NCBI GenBank assembly: GCA_036426205.1
Contig: CM071568.1
Span: forward strand, 35,823,499-35,887,498
Direction of reading: 5' to 3'
Length of the DNA: 64,000 nucleotides
From: Ascaphus truei
Lineage: Eukaryota > Chordata > Amphibia > Anura > Ascaphidae
A model generated the notes under the pieces. The model did no database searches and had not been told where the DNA came from. It saw only the letters and a program-made list of their open reading frames with translations. Below, piece after piece: positions 45,680 to 56,991 of the stretch (within the stretch, counting starts at the first letter, position 1; each line of letters begins with the position of its first letter). The translations under genes and the position numbers were made by a program.

Positions 45680-46030
45680 ATACTGTACGTAGCTATAGTT
45701 TTGGCCCTACGGTACACAAACCGGGGTCCTTCCTTAACACAATCTTTGAGGCTCCCATCCAGGAGCAAAATATTCCAATACTTCCTAATAATTTGTTGGA
45801 CTTGCCGATTGCACTTATTGTATTGGGTGATTACGAGGGGTACATCCTTGGGGGTTCGGTATTTTGTACGATCTCCATACACCTTATTAGATAACTGTAC
45901 TCTTTTATCCTTGGTTCCATCTGCTCTTGGATCCACCTGCGGGGGGTATAATAAATCCTCCCTATTTACAGATGCCACTTCCTGAAGGGTACTGGTTATA
46001 CGTTTACTGTTGTACCCCCTCTGTTGGAAT
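45661..46030 (-). pseudogene. PLE RT C-terminal connector
   Basis: Overlaps the previous frame by a few codons with a shift. It reads GELSQRFQQRGYNSKRI, VNREDLLYPPQ, VPLVITQYNKCNRQVQQIIR and GPRFVYRRAKTIATYS, the thumb-to-linker part of PLE reverse transcriptases. The RT core upstream is missing: the element is cut at about 46030 where unrelated AT-rich text begins. Confidence 0.85.
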
Positions 46031-46034
46031 CGCT

Positions 46035-47000
46035 GGCTCAACTCCCCAGATGGGAGTAACAGGAACACACTTTATTTTACACACTGCAGATGGTCAGCAT
46101 ACACAGCTCACACAGTGGTTACAGCAGGTTCTTGGAGCTTCAGTGAAAAAACAAAAATAAAACTGTGCGCTACTATTTAACCCTAAAAATATATAAATAA
46201 TACAGTGCAGTGACTGGAACCCTATAAAATACGTGGAACGTGAAACCACAAAAACCACAGTGAAAAAAAATGTAAAATATATTACATAACTGATATGGGC
46301 GTCTGCTGCTATAAACACAGGGGGTGGCTCAGCACCCCCCAACACACTAAGAAATGGAAACAAAAGAAACAGCGCACAACGCCAAATAGTGAAGCAAGTA
46401 AATGCAAATATATATATTGATAAAAGGGTAATTATTCTGCGTACATCATATAGGTGAAAAAGTGCATTTAGTGTGTAAAACACTGGTTACCACTCGGCAG
46501 CTGTTGGCATGGAGGTCTGGTGCTTGCTTCTCTCAGCGGGAACTGCTGTGATGGTTCTGGAGCAGGACTCTTGATGGGACTCCTCATCCAACGGTTTGCA
46601 ACTCCAAAGGGGGTTTCCCTTCCAATAGCTAGGCTCCGCTGTGGGTAATGGCACTCAGTGAGACCGCCAAAAGTTTCAAATCTGCTGGAGCAGCTCGTTT
46701 AGCTCAGCAGGCAAATTCACTGCACACGGAGGTAAGCCCACAGCTTTGCAGGAACACACTCAGCGTGCCACGGTGCCGCTCCGTCACGGGACGCTGCGTA
46801 ATGACGTCACAGTCACCGCAGCAGTGATGGGATCGGCAGGAAGATATTGAAGTCTCTAGACAGCCCAAATAGCACAAATAGCACACAAGAGTGATAATGG
46901 CAGGGCGAAGCCAATAGATATAGCAATTATAAGGCAAAAGGCATATAACATCCAACGCGTTTCGTAGAACTAACTACTTCTTCAGGGAATAATTAGGCCA
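46035..47000 (-). mobile_element. PLE terminal region between two PLE copies
   Basis: Minus-strand 3' flank of the PLE at 47355-47738. It ends in a hammerhead-like motif at 46945-46992 and continues with GC-rich text containing acggcgacg-like and tgacgtca motifs. The (−) frame at 46094-46483 is hydrophobic and compositional. Confidence 0.5.
46945..46992 (-). ncRNA. hammerhead-ribozyme-like motif 5
   Basis: Minus strand: CUGAAGA, stem II GUAG/CUAC, GAAA, ACGCGU, U, then GGA pairing with UCC upstream of the core. One base from the canonical CUGAUGA. About 360 nt downstream of a PLE endonuclease. Confidence 0.58.
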
Positions 47001-47354
47001 TTACCCAGAGGTCTTATATACCTCACAGAAGTGTCTCATTGGTCAGCCAATTAATGCTAGACCAATCATCTGGGGTAGGTAATGGTCAATGTGATAGGGA
47101 AGATGTGAACATTACTGATAAAACAACAACTTTATTAACAATTCAAAAAAATACATATAAACTAAAAACGGAACATAGCATAAATAGTTAAAAACATTCT
47201 GAAATAAAAGAAACACAATATTAGTTTCTTAAAAATAGACACCATAAAATAAATATGAAAGATATATCTAGAAATATATATTGATACAAAGCAGGGAGAA
47301 CAGAAATGCATAAACCGGTGACACAACCATGGGGTCAGAGGAGGGCCTAAGTGT

Positions 47355-47738
47355 TTAATAAAGTGCCCAAATTTCAACATCCTCATTTAACCCCTTAGGG
47401 GACATGGTATCCAATTTATGTATCCAGTATGTCTCTTTGGAAGATAGTGTTTTGACTCTATCCCCACCTCTTCTATTTATAGGAATAAACGGAATCCCCT
47501 TAAAAGTAAGACTAGACGGATCCTTATTGTGGTATAATAAAAAGTGTCTAGATACACTGTGTTTTTCAAAACCATTTTTAATATTTCTGACGTGTTCCTG
47601 GATACGAACCTTAAGGCTGCGTTTGGTCCTGCCTACATATTGATACCCACACGCACATTCCAATAGGTAAACAATATGTGTAGATGTACATAAAATAAAG
47701 TCATCAATATTAAAAACTTTGTTTGTACTTTTGATCAA
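47355..47738 (-). pseudogene. PLE GIY-YIG endonuclease, second family
   Basis: Reads IVYLLECACGYQYVGRTKRS, VRIQEHVRNIKNGFEKHSVS and LSSKETYWIHKLDTMSPKGL. The residue set differs from the copies at 2125 and 45173 (EHVRNI instead of EHIRLM), so it is a different PLE lineage. The frame starts at the junction with the inverted 5' half at 47739. Confidence 0.9.
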
Positions 47739-48262
47739 TTGAAGATACTTGGAAGGGGTTTGAGTTTTTCTAAAACTTGTGGACCTAGCTCCTTCCAGTT
47801 GTTCAAAGATCTACATAAGTTCACTCGCAATATCACCCTGAAAAGACATTTTCTGAAACAAGATAGGGATTTTATTTCTGACAAGGCTGCAATGGTTCCT
47901 GCGAGTAATTCTGAAACAGAAATAGATATTCAACATACCGCATTTAAAACCCAATCCAAGTTTTATCCCGCACATTCCAAGGGTCATTATATTGATACAT
48001 TTTTTAATATGGTCATCAATGATTTTAACATTTTATCTCGTAATTTTAAGTCAGGAGATATCAAACATGACCTCAGTGCAAGTGAGTCCCTAGCACTCAA
48101 AACTCTGAAAGATGATAAAAGCCTCATTATTAGGCAGGCAGACAAAGGTGGGGGCGTAGTAGTCCAAAACAGATGTGACAACGAGAAAGAAGCATTAAGG
48201 CTCCTAAATGACACATCATCCTATGTCAAATTACCTAAAGACCCCACGGCTGAATTGCTGTG
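47739..48262 (+). pseudogene. inverted PLE N-terminal region
   Basis: On the plus strand, beginning exactly where the minus-strand endonuclease begins, is a PLE N-terminal segment: LKRHFLKQDRDF, FNILSRNFKSGDIKHDLS and SLIIRQADKGGGVVVQN, the region before the RT motifs. It ends at 48262, where an unrelated sequence starts. The RT core between these halves is missing. Head-to-head orientation suggests an insertion-time inversion. Confidence 0.85.
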
Positions 48263-48782
48263 ATTTCTTGGAGCTTCACCCTCAGGATGTACACTGGACC
48301 TCCACTGCAGGTACAGGACACCCAAAGCAGTCCTTGCTCTTCCCTGACTCCCTATTAGAGCCAGGGGTATGGTCTCACACCTAACTCCACAAGGGGAGAA
48401 GGCAGTAAGTGCACAGCCAATCCGCACTTCTGGGTGAGAACCTGTCTCTCTCAAAGGTAGAGACAACTGACTAACTTTGGTAGTGTAGCCCCTTAAGTAC
48501 AAGAAAAACAGGAACCAGATCTGAGTCCCTGAATGGATACACATAGGCCTAGTCGCACGCCTCCCCTGTGACTCACGGAAGCTTCTGGGGGTGGGGGAAA
48601 CCCAGGATTAGTTCTGGCAGGCCTGCACTTAACAGGGCTTACTGCCAGGAGAAGGTCAGAATGGTAGCCAGAACCCAGTCCTGGCTACAACTGTTTTTTC
48701 TCAAACTCAGCCCTCAAAGGCTACCAACAGGTCGGGATTGAAGGATATCCCTGCTTGAGCATAGATGGTTCAGTCAAAATGA
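48263..48782. other. unassigned repeat-like stretch
   Basis: GC-moderate, with no recognised domain. It ends in the left copy of the 17 bp direct repeat at 48783. Confidence 0.4.
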
Positions 48783-48799
48783 CTGAGAGATAGACTGAG
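48783..48799 (+). repeat. 17 bp direct repeat, left copy
   Basis: CTGAGAGATAGACTGAG, identical to 51310-51326, immediately outside the 2.5 kb palindromic element. Best read as its target-site duplication. Confidence 0.75.
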
Positions 48800-49547
48800 T
48801 GAACTTAAAGTGATTTGTTACCGGCGCTAACCACACCCAATCTGTGATAAAATAGTGCACAAAATTAAAATTCAAAATAAAATGTGTCAAGGTGATCACT
48901 GATCAAATTCTCAACCTTCCAGGAATGTGTACAGATTCCTTTCAATAGTAGCTTGTCCGGGATGGGAAGTGAGCGAAGATAGCAGGGATACACCATGAAA
49001 AATAAAAAATAAATGCATACAATAGTGTAATAAATTCTTTTCAATCTGGATAAAACATGTATGTCTTGGCTCTATAGCAATGCCTACTTACAGCAGGTCA
49101 AAAGGTAAAAAGCATTGATCTACACAGCAGGTAGAAAGGTTTCAGGATCTTCAGGAACAACAGCCCAGTTTACAGCATAAAATCAGCACCTCAGTCAGCT
49201 CAGACGTCAGTAGATGTGAGTGGATCAGAGACATGCAAAAGAAGGCAGACCATAGTGTCGATCGTGCATAAAATTTATATAAACAAACAACAAATTTTAG
49301 GAATTGTACTCACATTGTGTACATAATCATAGTTCACATAAGGCTTTACTTGAGGCAAATGGAGTGCTGGTTCAGTGTGGAGCAGCTTCCGGGGATCTTC
49401 TCCTTAGACTCACAACAGCCAGCGGGTGGGAGATGGCGTCTGACGTCACATCCGCTGTTGGGTGACGGCATCCGGTCTTGGAGGCAAACGGTGGGGGAAC
49501 TCAGCAACTCTGAAGCCTTCAGTAGAAAGCACGCTGCAGCAATGAAA

Positions 49548-49594
49548 GTGGCTCTACGCGTTTCGTCGTACTAGACAACTTCCTCAGGAGCAAT
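49548..49594 (-). ncRNA. hammerhead-ribozyme-like motif 6 (left arm)
   Basis: Minus strand: GCUC, CUGAGGA, stem II GUUGU/ACGAC around CUAGU, GAAA, ACGCGU, A, GAGC. Stem I GCUC/GAGC is perfect. One substitution from the canonical CUGAUGA. Mirror of motif 7. Confidence 0.65.
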
Positions 49595-50659
49595 AATAAT
49601 TCCAAATGAGTTGTGGGTTTATATATACTAAACAATTGAACAAATAAGCAATTAACCAATTTAATATAACAATTTTATAATTGAAAATTTAAAAGATACA
49701 CTGGTTCTCCAATAAATAGGTACATAACTCAGTGTTCAAAAACGGCGCAGTGTTAATACAAATAGGCATTTAAAACAACATCTAAGTAATAAAATATCTA
49801 AGTAAATAAAATTCAGGATCTAATCATGATAATATCTAGGTGTTTATAGGAGCCATAACTAATTGGTTCTTATGTACTCACAGAGCAAAAACGAGGAGAG
49901 AGAGGGAGAAGAATATAAGTGTGAATTAGTAACATATTAGTAACATATTAAGATTGATTAAAATATACACTATATGTATCAAAAGTATATAAAAATAAAT
50001 ATACATAAAATATATATAAATATAAAAAAACCTTTGTTCATTTAGTAAGTGACCCAATATTGATAATAAAAGGCACCTGACATATAGCTAATGTCATGGA
50101 GAGGTCGCAGAAAAAAGATATACAGAGATAAGGCTATAGGTCAGTTCCTTTTATTATCAATATTGGGTCACTTACTAAATGAACAAAGGTTTTTTTATAT
50201 TTATATATATTTTTTTATATTTATATATATTTTATGTATATTTATATTTTTATTACTTTTGATACATATAAGTGTATATTTTAATCAATCTTAATATGTT
50301 ACTAATATGTTACTAATTCACTCTTATATTCTTCTCCCCTCTCTCTCCCTCGTTTTTGCTCTGTGAGTACATAAGAACCAATTAGTTATGGCTCCCTATA
50401 AACACCTAGAATATTATCATGATTAGATCCTGTATTTTATTTTATTTACTTAGATATTTTATTTACTTAGATGTTGTTTTAAATGCCTATTTGTATTAAC
50501 ACTGCGCCGTTTTTTGAACACTGAGTTATGTACCTATTTATTGGAGAACCAGTGTATCTTTTAAATTTTCAATTATAAAATTGTTATATTAAATTGGTTA
50601 ATTGCTTATTTGTTCAATTGTTTAGTATATATAAACCCACAACTCATTTGAGAATTATT

Positions 50660-50706
50660 CATTGCTCCTGAGGAAGTTGTCTAGTACGACGAAACGCGTA
50701 GAGCCA
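50660..50706 (+). ncRNA. hammerhead-ribozyme-like motif 7 (right arm)
   Basis: Same sequence as motif 6 on the plus strand. CUGAGGA at 50668-50674, stem II 50676-50690, GAAA 50691-50694, ACGCGU 50694-50699, stem I partner GAGC 50701-50704. Confidence 0.65.
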
Positions 50707-51309
50707 CTTTCATTGCTGCAGCTGCTCTTTCTACTGAAGGCTTCAGAGTTGCTGAGTTCCCCCACCGTTTGCCTCCAAGACCGGATGCCGTCACCCCAAC
50801 AGCGGATGTGACGTCAGACGCCATCTCCCACCCGGTCTGTTGTGAGTCTAAGGAGAAGATCCCCGGTAAGCTGCTCCACACTGAACCAGCACTCCATTTG
50901 CCTCAAGTAAAGCCTTATGTGAACTATGATTATGTACACAATGTGAGTACAATTCCTAAAATTTGTTGTTTGTTTATATAAATTTTATGCACGATCGACA
51001 CTATGGTCTGCCTTTCTTTTGCATGTCTCTGATCCACTCACATCTACTGACGTCTGAGCTGAGCTGAGGTGCTGATTTCTTATGCTGTAAACCTGGGCTG
51101 TTGTTCCTGAAGATCCTGACACCTTTCTACCTGCTGTGTAGATCAATGCTTTTTACCTTTTGACCTGCTGTAAGTAGGCATTGCTATAGAGCCAAGACAT
51201 ACATGTTTTATCCAGATTGAAAAGAACTTATTACACTATTGTATGCATTTATTTTTTATTTTTCATGGTGTATCCCTGCTATCTTCGCTCCCTTCCCATC
51301 CCGGACAAG

Positions 51310-51326
51310 CTGAGAGATAGACTGAG
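51310..51326 (+). repeat. 17 bp direct repeat, right copy
   Basis: CTGAGAGATAGACTGAG, identical to 48783-48799. Confidence 0.75.
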
Positions 51327-52480
51327 ACACCAGTGCTGAGCCAAGGTTATTCTTCATTCCTTATCTTTTGGTAGCCCTTAAAAATTAGTTAACATTTTTA
51401 CATGTAAATTGGTTTAGATGCATAAAGAGATTATTTTATTTGTACACAATAACAACTGCAGAAAATGTATCCAAAACATGCTTTCTGTTACTTCATTTTA
51501 CAAGTTTTCTTTAACAATTTGAAAATTACGTGCCTTTGTTTTCCACTCATTATGAATTCGGCAGGATGAGTGCTTTCAAAAGCATTTTAACAAAAAAAAC
51601 ATCTGTTGTTAATTATGGTTAAAAAAGCTGCACAGTATCACGATTACTGACATCTTCATTTAGAGACTGAGACAACAAGCAATGCTAAATATTTTACAAG
51701 CAAAGCAAAGTCAGGTTGTTGCCAACCTTTTTCTTTTAACATTTAGTTTTCACAGATTCACTTTTTAGGGTCAGTAGAATCATAATATCAGTATATGATT
51801 GCATAATCCATTCATAATGACAATCACATGAACAGCAAGCATATACTGCACTGTGTGGCTTAAGGCGTAAAAAACAAAAAAATACAAACATGTATGACCT
51901 TAATCTTCAGCATACTAGAATAAAACCACAAACATTTAAAAGAAGGAGTAAAAATGACAAGCAGACAAGAGTGTCTCTTAGAGGTCAGAAGATGATAAGA
52001 TGTACAGCACATTCAGCACAAACATTAGAAAATCAACAGCTATGCAAATGAACAGCCTCAGTAAAAGATTCAACAATCCAACATTTATTAAATCATCGAT
52101 AACCACAATTAATTCCAAACATTCCATTATGATAACCTTAACATACAGGTTTCATCTCTATGTCTATTAACACTGACCTGGGAATTTCTGCAAGGGTTTT
52201 CAGGCATAATTATCAGCATGGTACGCCTTAAATACAGTTCTCACCTTTTCATTGTCACCTTGTGTGAGAAACCAAGCATAAAGGGATACTTAAAAAAAGC
52301 ACTGAACGGTCCAATATGATCACACTGAAAATGTAAAGTACAGTAGAGTACTATAAAGATCAGCTGATTCCCTTTAATAGATATTAAAATACACAGCTTA
52401 GTTTTCTAGAAAAATCCTGGTTTGGCTTGTTTGATTTGAAAATGACATGAAATGCATGGTGCACACACAAACACTAAGGG
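51327..52480. other. unassigned AT-rich stretch
   Basis: No gene, hairpin or repeat family I can recognise. Confidence 0.4.
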
Positions 52481-52815
52481 GGCTATGCACTAAGCTATGC
52501 ACTAAGCGATTGGAACATTTTTGCTCGGCTGTTACAAAGTGAAGCCAAAAGCGGGATTCACTAACAAGTTCAGTGCATTTTGTTCCGGCCGAGCAAAAAT
52601 ATGTCCGATCCCACGAGCTTCCCCCCCCCTCCCCCTGCTATCGCGCTTAAACTTGTAAAGCGCGACAGCTGATAGAAAAAAAGCCGCCTGTAAGAACTGC
52701 ATGGAAACGCTGTGTCTCCATGCACGGTTCTTATAGGCGATGGTGTAGTATAAATATACATTTTAATACTAGTGTACATGTGTATGGGGTCTCCTGAGCT
52801 GAACCGCATTGACCC
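52481..52815. repeat. Harbinger-like end and hairpin-family fragment
   Basis: Begins ggggctatgcactaagctat with a 14 bp near-duplicate (ctatgcactaagc) directly after it, resembling the Harbinger-like terminus at 43139. It ends in gtctcctgagctgaaccgca, the terminus of the hairpin family at 19831. Confidence 0.5.
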
Positions 52816-52849
52816 TTCCTTTTTTATTACACAGTTTAGTAGTCAAGCA

Positions 52850-53455
52850 ACTAATATTCAATCTATTGTTAGAAAATATTGGAACATCCTTTCCACCGAT
52901 CCATTGTAAAGGATATGGTTGCTTCTGATCCTAAATTTGTGATAAAAAAAATCACACACATTAGGAAACATTGTTTCACCAAGCATACCATAAAGTATTA
53001 AAGATCCAAACAAAAAGAAATCTATTCCATGGCTTACCTGTGGCAAATGTAAGGTTTGTAAATATCTTCAGAAAACACAATGATTTACAAATAAGGAAGA
53101 GACAAAAAAAGTATGGCACATTGTCTTTTATTACATGTACTGTAACACAGATCATGTCATTTATATGCTTTCATGTGGTTGCAACAAAGATACATTGGAT
53201 TAACAACCAGGGCATTTAAAATAAGAATGCTAGAACACATGAGATAAATTAGAAAAAGAGACCTTACACATCCCGTGTCTAAACACTTCGGTCAGTGTCA
53301 ACAAGGCAGTCTAATGAATTTTAGATGTGAGGCTAATGAACACGTTAAACCTCATATGCGAGAGGGAGATAGGTCCAATTCTTTATATAGACGAGAAGCC
53401 TTTTGGATATTTACTACAGACACACGTATACCCAAAGGATTAAATACTGAATGAA
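52850..53455 (+). pseudogene. PLE linker and GIY-YIG endonuclease, decayed
   Basis: Spread over three frames. LTCGKCKVCKYL (CxxCxxC linker) is at about 53034-53070; the nuclease start CNTDHVIYMLSCGCNK is at about 53142-53190; the remainder holds RDLTHPVSKHFGQCQQGS and DTRIPKGLNTE. Several frameshifts and stops. Downstream lie a (TA)n at 53636-53687 and a hammerhead-like motif at 54356. Confidence 0.85.
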
Positions 53456-53631
53456 ACTTAAGATATTTCTTGTAAAGCATTGTATTTGATCTCATAGTTT
53501 TTCTATTTTCTACTTCCATTTTTTATTACTGTTTGATCCAATTAGCTAGGTGTGTACTGTGTTGATATATATGCATAACTCAAATGTGCCTCCTAAAGAT
53601 TGGTTATCATTATGTCCAACAAACTTCTGTG

Positions 53632-53635
<4 letters not shown>

Positions 53636-53687
<52 letters not shown>
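53636..53687. repeat. (TA)n microsatellite
   Basis: About 52 bp of uninterrupted ta units in the PLE 3' region. Confidence 0.97.
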
Positions 53688-54355
53688 TTGATGCTGAGTA
53701 TATTTTGTTGCAAACATTATTTCTGTTGTGGTTTTTGTATTCATACATGTTTATATGTATCAATTGAAAGATTCATCACCATGTCTGTATTTCTGCTTAC
53801 TCTCAATATTTCTGTCTATAATAGAAATAGTTATTTTTCAGATCTTTTATGTATTGATTATGAACTGGGGTCTTTGGTACTGCAGTGCTATATTCACTTC
53901 GGTACACTAATAATATTTTAGATAGATAATTTTTTTCTGGGTGGATATCACGGGTCATATGTTTAATAGTCTTTATAGTATTCCAATACCTCACATATAT
54001 CTGTTTGGTGTTATGTACTTTTCTATGATTTATGTGGAAACTCAGGTGTAATCACTGTATCTGGCTGTGATTACTATTAAAGATTGTGAATAGTATTTAT
54101 TCTGTGTTTAAGTGATCACCTACTATTCTGATAGTGGACACACTAATATTAATATTCTAGAAATATATAGTATTACATCTATTTTTCAGCCAGATATACT
54201 ATTACTTTATTCACCTGTTCAACAAATTTCAACTATTTTCATGTTACATTGTGTCCAAGTGTTTTTGTTTTATGGATTAATTGTTATCATATGTTTTGTT
54301 AATATTTTTATTTATGGGGGAGAGGCTTAAATAGTTCCTTCTCTCCTCCTTCACA

Positions 54356-54400
54356 ACACTCCTTGAGAAAGCGCCAGAGAGAGCGAGAAACACGTGGGAT
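54356..54400 (+). ncRNA. hammerhead-ribozyme-like motif 8 (degenerate)
   Basis: CUUGAGA, a loose stem II (GCG…GC), GAGAAA, CACGUG and GGAU. Located about 0.9 kb downstream of a PLE endonuclease, in the expected place, but stem II and the cleavage-site base are poor. Confidence 0.4.
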
Positions 54401-54782
54401 GGACCGGACTCCCAAGGTATCTGCTGGACTTGTACTGGTCTCTGAGATTTAGGAAATGTCCCCGCTTGTAAGCTGCAGACCCCTGCTTACTAACAGAGGT
54501 TGCAGCTCTGCTCCACGAGTTCCCCTCTCTGCCGACCAGCGTCCTTGTTGTTGTGGAATCCTCCTGGCTTTGACATCATCAACCTGGAAGTGGTGTGTTC
54601 TTGGCAGTGTTCCTGCTTCCAAACACAGCTCTGCTCACTGGTCACAGACTGCAGAGGAGAGATAGCTGGGGAGAGGCCACAAACTGTGCCTGCTACAATC
54701 CAATGAGTTTCCCTCCTTGTGGATTCATCAGGGATCCCAGAGACGAGTAACAAGTCTAGCGGATACCTTGGGAGTCCGGTAC
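54400..54782. repeat. PLE-end hairpin
   Basis: ggaccggactcccaaggtat (54411-54430) is repeated inverted at about 54758-54782 (ataccttgggagtccggtac). The 320 bp between contains no credible gene. Confidence 0.8.
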
Positions 54783-54935
54783 CATCACATTTTGAATATG
54801 CTATTATAAAAGTATTTTTGACATGGTTTGCACCCCCTATATATTTTTTCTTTTTTTATGAGGCTTTCAGCAACTGAGTGGACCTCTAAAAGAGACACTA
54901 AATTATTTTAAATAAGAAATTATCTTTATGATAAA

Positions 54936-55727
54936 TGTAGCCATGTATAAAAATGGTATACAGCTCCTTCTCATGCTGTCAGTAAACCTGGTAAGTATGC
55001 AGGGTTGCCAGCAACAATCATGGAGGTTTGCCCTCACAACCTGGTGAGGTGTCATATGTAAAAAGGGAAGTGACAACATGCTCTGTGTCCACTGTTAGTG
55101 ACACAGAGGGCTGTCTGTTTCTGAGGCTATATAAGACACAGAACTGCCTAAAGTTAGTGGTTCTTAGCTAGTGTGATATTCTAGTTCAAGGTGGAGTGTC
55201 TGCAGCAGTTCAAGGCTGTCAGATTCTAGTGCTAGCTGACTACACACTGTGTTCAGGGACCTGACACAAATGGTGATCTCCCTTAGGGGAGAGGTGAGCC
55301 AACTCTATTGAGAGAGGAGGAACCTTCTGAGAGGGATGTACTCCAACAGGATGAGCGGCTAGCACGACCGCGATGAGGGGCAGTCTGCCTGGAAAGATGC
55401 AAATAAAGATGCCCTTGTTCAATACAACCCTTCTGTGTGAGTGTGGAGTCATTCTACAGAAGGAAGAACCACATAGGAGGTCCCCATCAGATAAATCCCC
55501 CTGCGGCCGCAGAGATCCTGATGGGGTGGAGGTGCTGCATCGTATGTGAGTAGGACTCAGAGACACTACCTCAGATGCCTGTCATGCTAATATCCCCATA
55601 GAATCCAAGCGGGAGACTCAGGAGTCCTGTAAGCCAGCAGGTGCACCACATATCACACATCCATGTAATTGGGGGATTTTCTGCATATGGGTCAGGAGTT
55701 GTAGGGCCCAGGGAAAACACTGTTACA
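54936..55727 (+). mobile_element. 5' LTR (792 bp) of an ORF-bearing element
   Basis: Begins TGTAGCCATG and ends CTGTTACA, followed by GTTGGAGGCGCTGCTGAGTG, a primer-like site shared with the elements at 11192 and 23061. It is exactly as long as the 3' LTR and differs from it at about 25 positions counted by eye (around 3%). AATAAA at about 55399. Confidence 0.92.
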
Positions 55728-56256
55728 GTTGGAGGCGCTGCTGAGTGACCTATCAACAGGACAGGCTTTTGCTAGGCACACTAGGAAACAGGGAGAGTGT
55801 ATGCTGCCAGTCAGTGCTGTGTATGATGACGAGCCTAGGGGTAGTCAGGAGTGTGATGGAATTGTCAGCTCGCAAAGCACAACCTATCATCCTGAGCGGA
55901 GTACAGTGGGTCTGGAGCCAGGGCTATAGCTGTTCTAGTCACCTTGAGGCGGCTAGTGGTAGGATGCCTAAAGGAATAGCCTGGACAACTCAGGTCAGGA
56001 ATTCTGGAGAGGGTCTGTGCTAGTAGTGGCCAACAGTAGGTAGACTGCATGGGAGAAGCCAGAGTATTCTAGCCATGAGCCAGGACACTACCGCAGAGCA
56101 CAGACTGGAGGAAGGTAGACACAGCATACACTGAGAGAGTGAGCTTAGCCTGAGGTAGTGAACAATGAGTCAGACGTACATTAGATACACGTAGGTGGTG
56201 CCTCGTGGCATTCTTTATTTCATCGAAATGGCAGCTACCCCGCAGAGAGGAGCACC
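55728..56256 (+). mobile_element. leader of the LTR element
   Basis: Sequence between the primer site and the first ATG of the gag-position frame. The frame used downstream is open from 56185 without an ATG. Other small frames here have no recognisable domains. Confidence 0.6.
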
Positions 56257-56637
56257 ATGTGTGATACTAGAAATTACAGTGTTAAGATGGCGATCGCAAG
56301 TAGAGAAGCTCCGCGCGGTGCGGAGAGACCAAGATGGCGGACCGCGGCTGATGGAGGGAGCGCACGTGGTGTGTACACCACAGAAGAGAGAGCTGCAGAA
56401 GGGGGAACTTTTGCAAGTATGCTGTGGACTGGCGCCAAGGCTGTGGCTGCGCCATTTTTGTCCTGCCTAGGGTCCCGGGGTGCTACCCTGGAGGACAGTG
56501 TTGAGGACATTGTGCTTATGTGTGGTGCGGATGGAGAATCTGATTGCCAGACGGTGATCCCAAAACAAAAATCTACCTCAATTGCTATTGTGAATGGCCG
56601 TACAAACCAAGATGGCGGTTCCCACTTCCCTGGGTGA
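56257..56637 (+). CDS. upstream part of the LTR element ORF (126 codons)
   Basis: Starts at ATG 56257 in the strong context caccATGt, reads MCDTRNYSVKMAIASREAPR and ends at TGA 56635-56637. The next frame is in the same register and opens immediately after, so the two pieces form one open region split by a single TGA. The residues are Ala/Arg/Gly-rich at first, then more ordinary (SVEDIVLMCGADGESDCQTV). No known domain. The position right after the leader is where gag would lie. Whether the TGA is a mutation or a regulated stop cannot be told from one copy. Confidence 0.6.
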   Translation: MCDTRNYSVKMAIASREAPRGAERPRWRTAADGGSARGVYTTEERAAEGGTFASMLWTGAKAVAAPFLSCLGSRGATLEDSVEDIVLMCGADGESDCQTVIPKQKSTSIAIVNGRTNQDGGSHFPG

Positions 56638-56991
56638 CCGCGTGGACCAAGTGCAGAGAATGCTGCAAATGCAAAGGTTGCAGAAAGTTGGCCGGGATTG
56701 GCGCCAAAAAGAGAACCCCACCTTGCTGGGGGGTATGGTGCGAAAGCTGTGGACGCGCCCTCCTGGACTGTGACAGGCTCAGAGCCAGTGCTGGGTCACC
56801 CAGTGAATCTGTGGGACCCTCCCTTAATATCTACCAGGGGGAGGGGTCTCTACCTTTGCCAAACGAGAGCGGAGCTAGCTGAGGGAGGAGTTAAAGGAAC
56901 GACCCCTGCCCTTCAGTTGCGAGGAGCTGGTGAACAGGCAAGACCACTGTGTAAGGTGTCCCCTGTAACCAGCGCTACAAACGAGAAAGAA

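Larger units (their letters stand above)
48800..51309. mobile_element. 2.5 kb palindromic PLE terminus with two hammerhead-like motifs
   Basis: Arms 48951-50083 and 50144-51309 are inverted copies over about 1.15 kb with few differences, around a spacer of about 60 bp. A one-sided extension (48800-48950) lies on the left. Both arms carry the same hammerhead-like motif (49548-49594 minus, 50660-50706 plus), tgacgtca-type promoter-like text and AT-rich blocks. A 17 bp direct repeat flanks the whole. No ORF is convincing. Confidence 0.88.

Noticed and set aside
48263..48782. Third PLE fragment
   Set aside because: No PLE residues or hammerhead core could be found in any frame.
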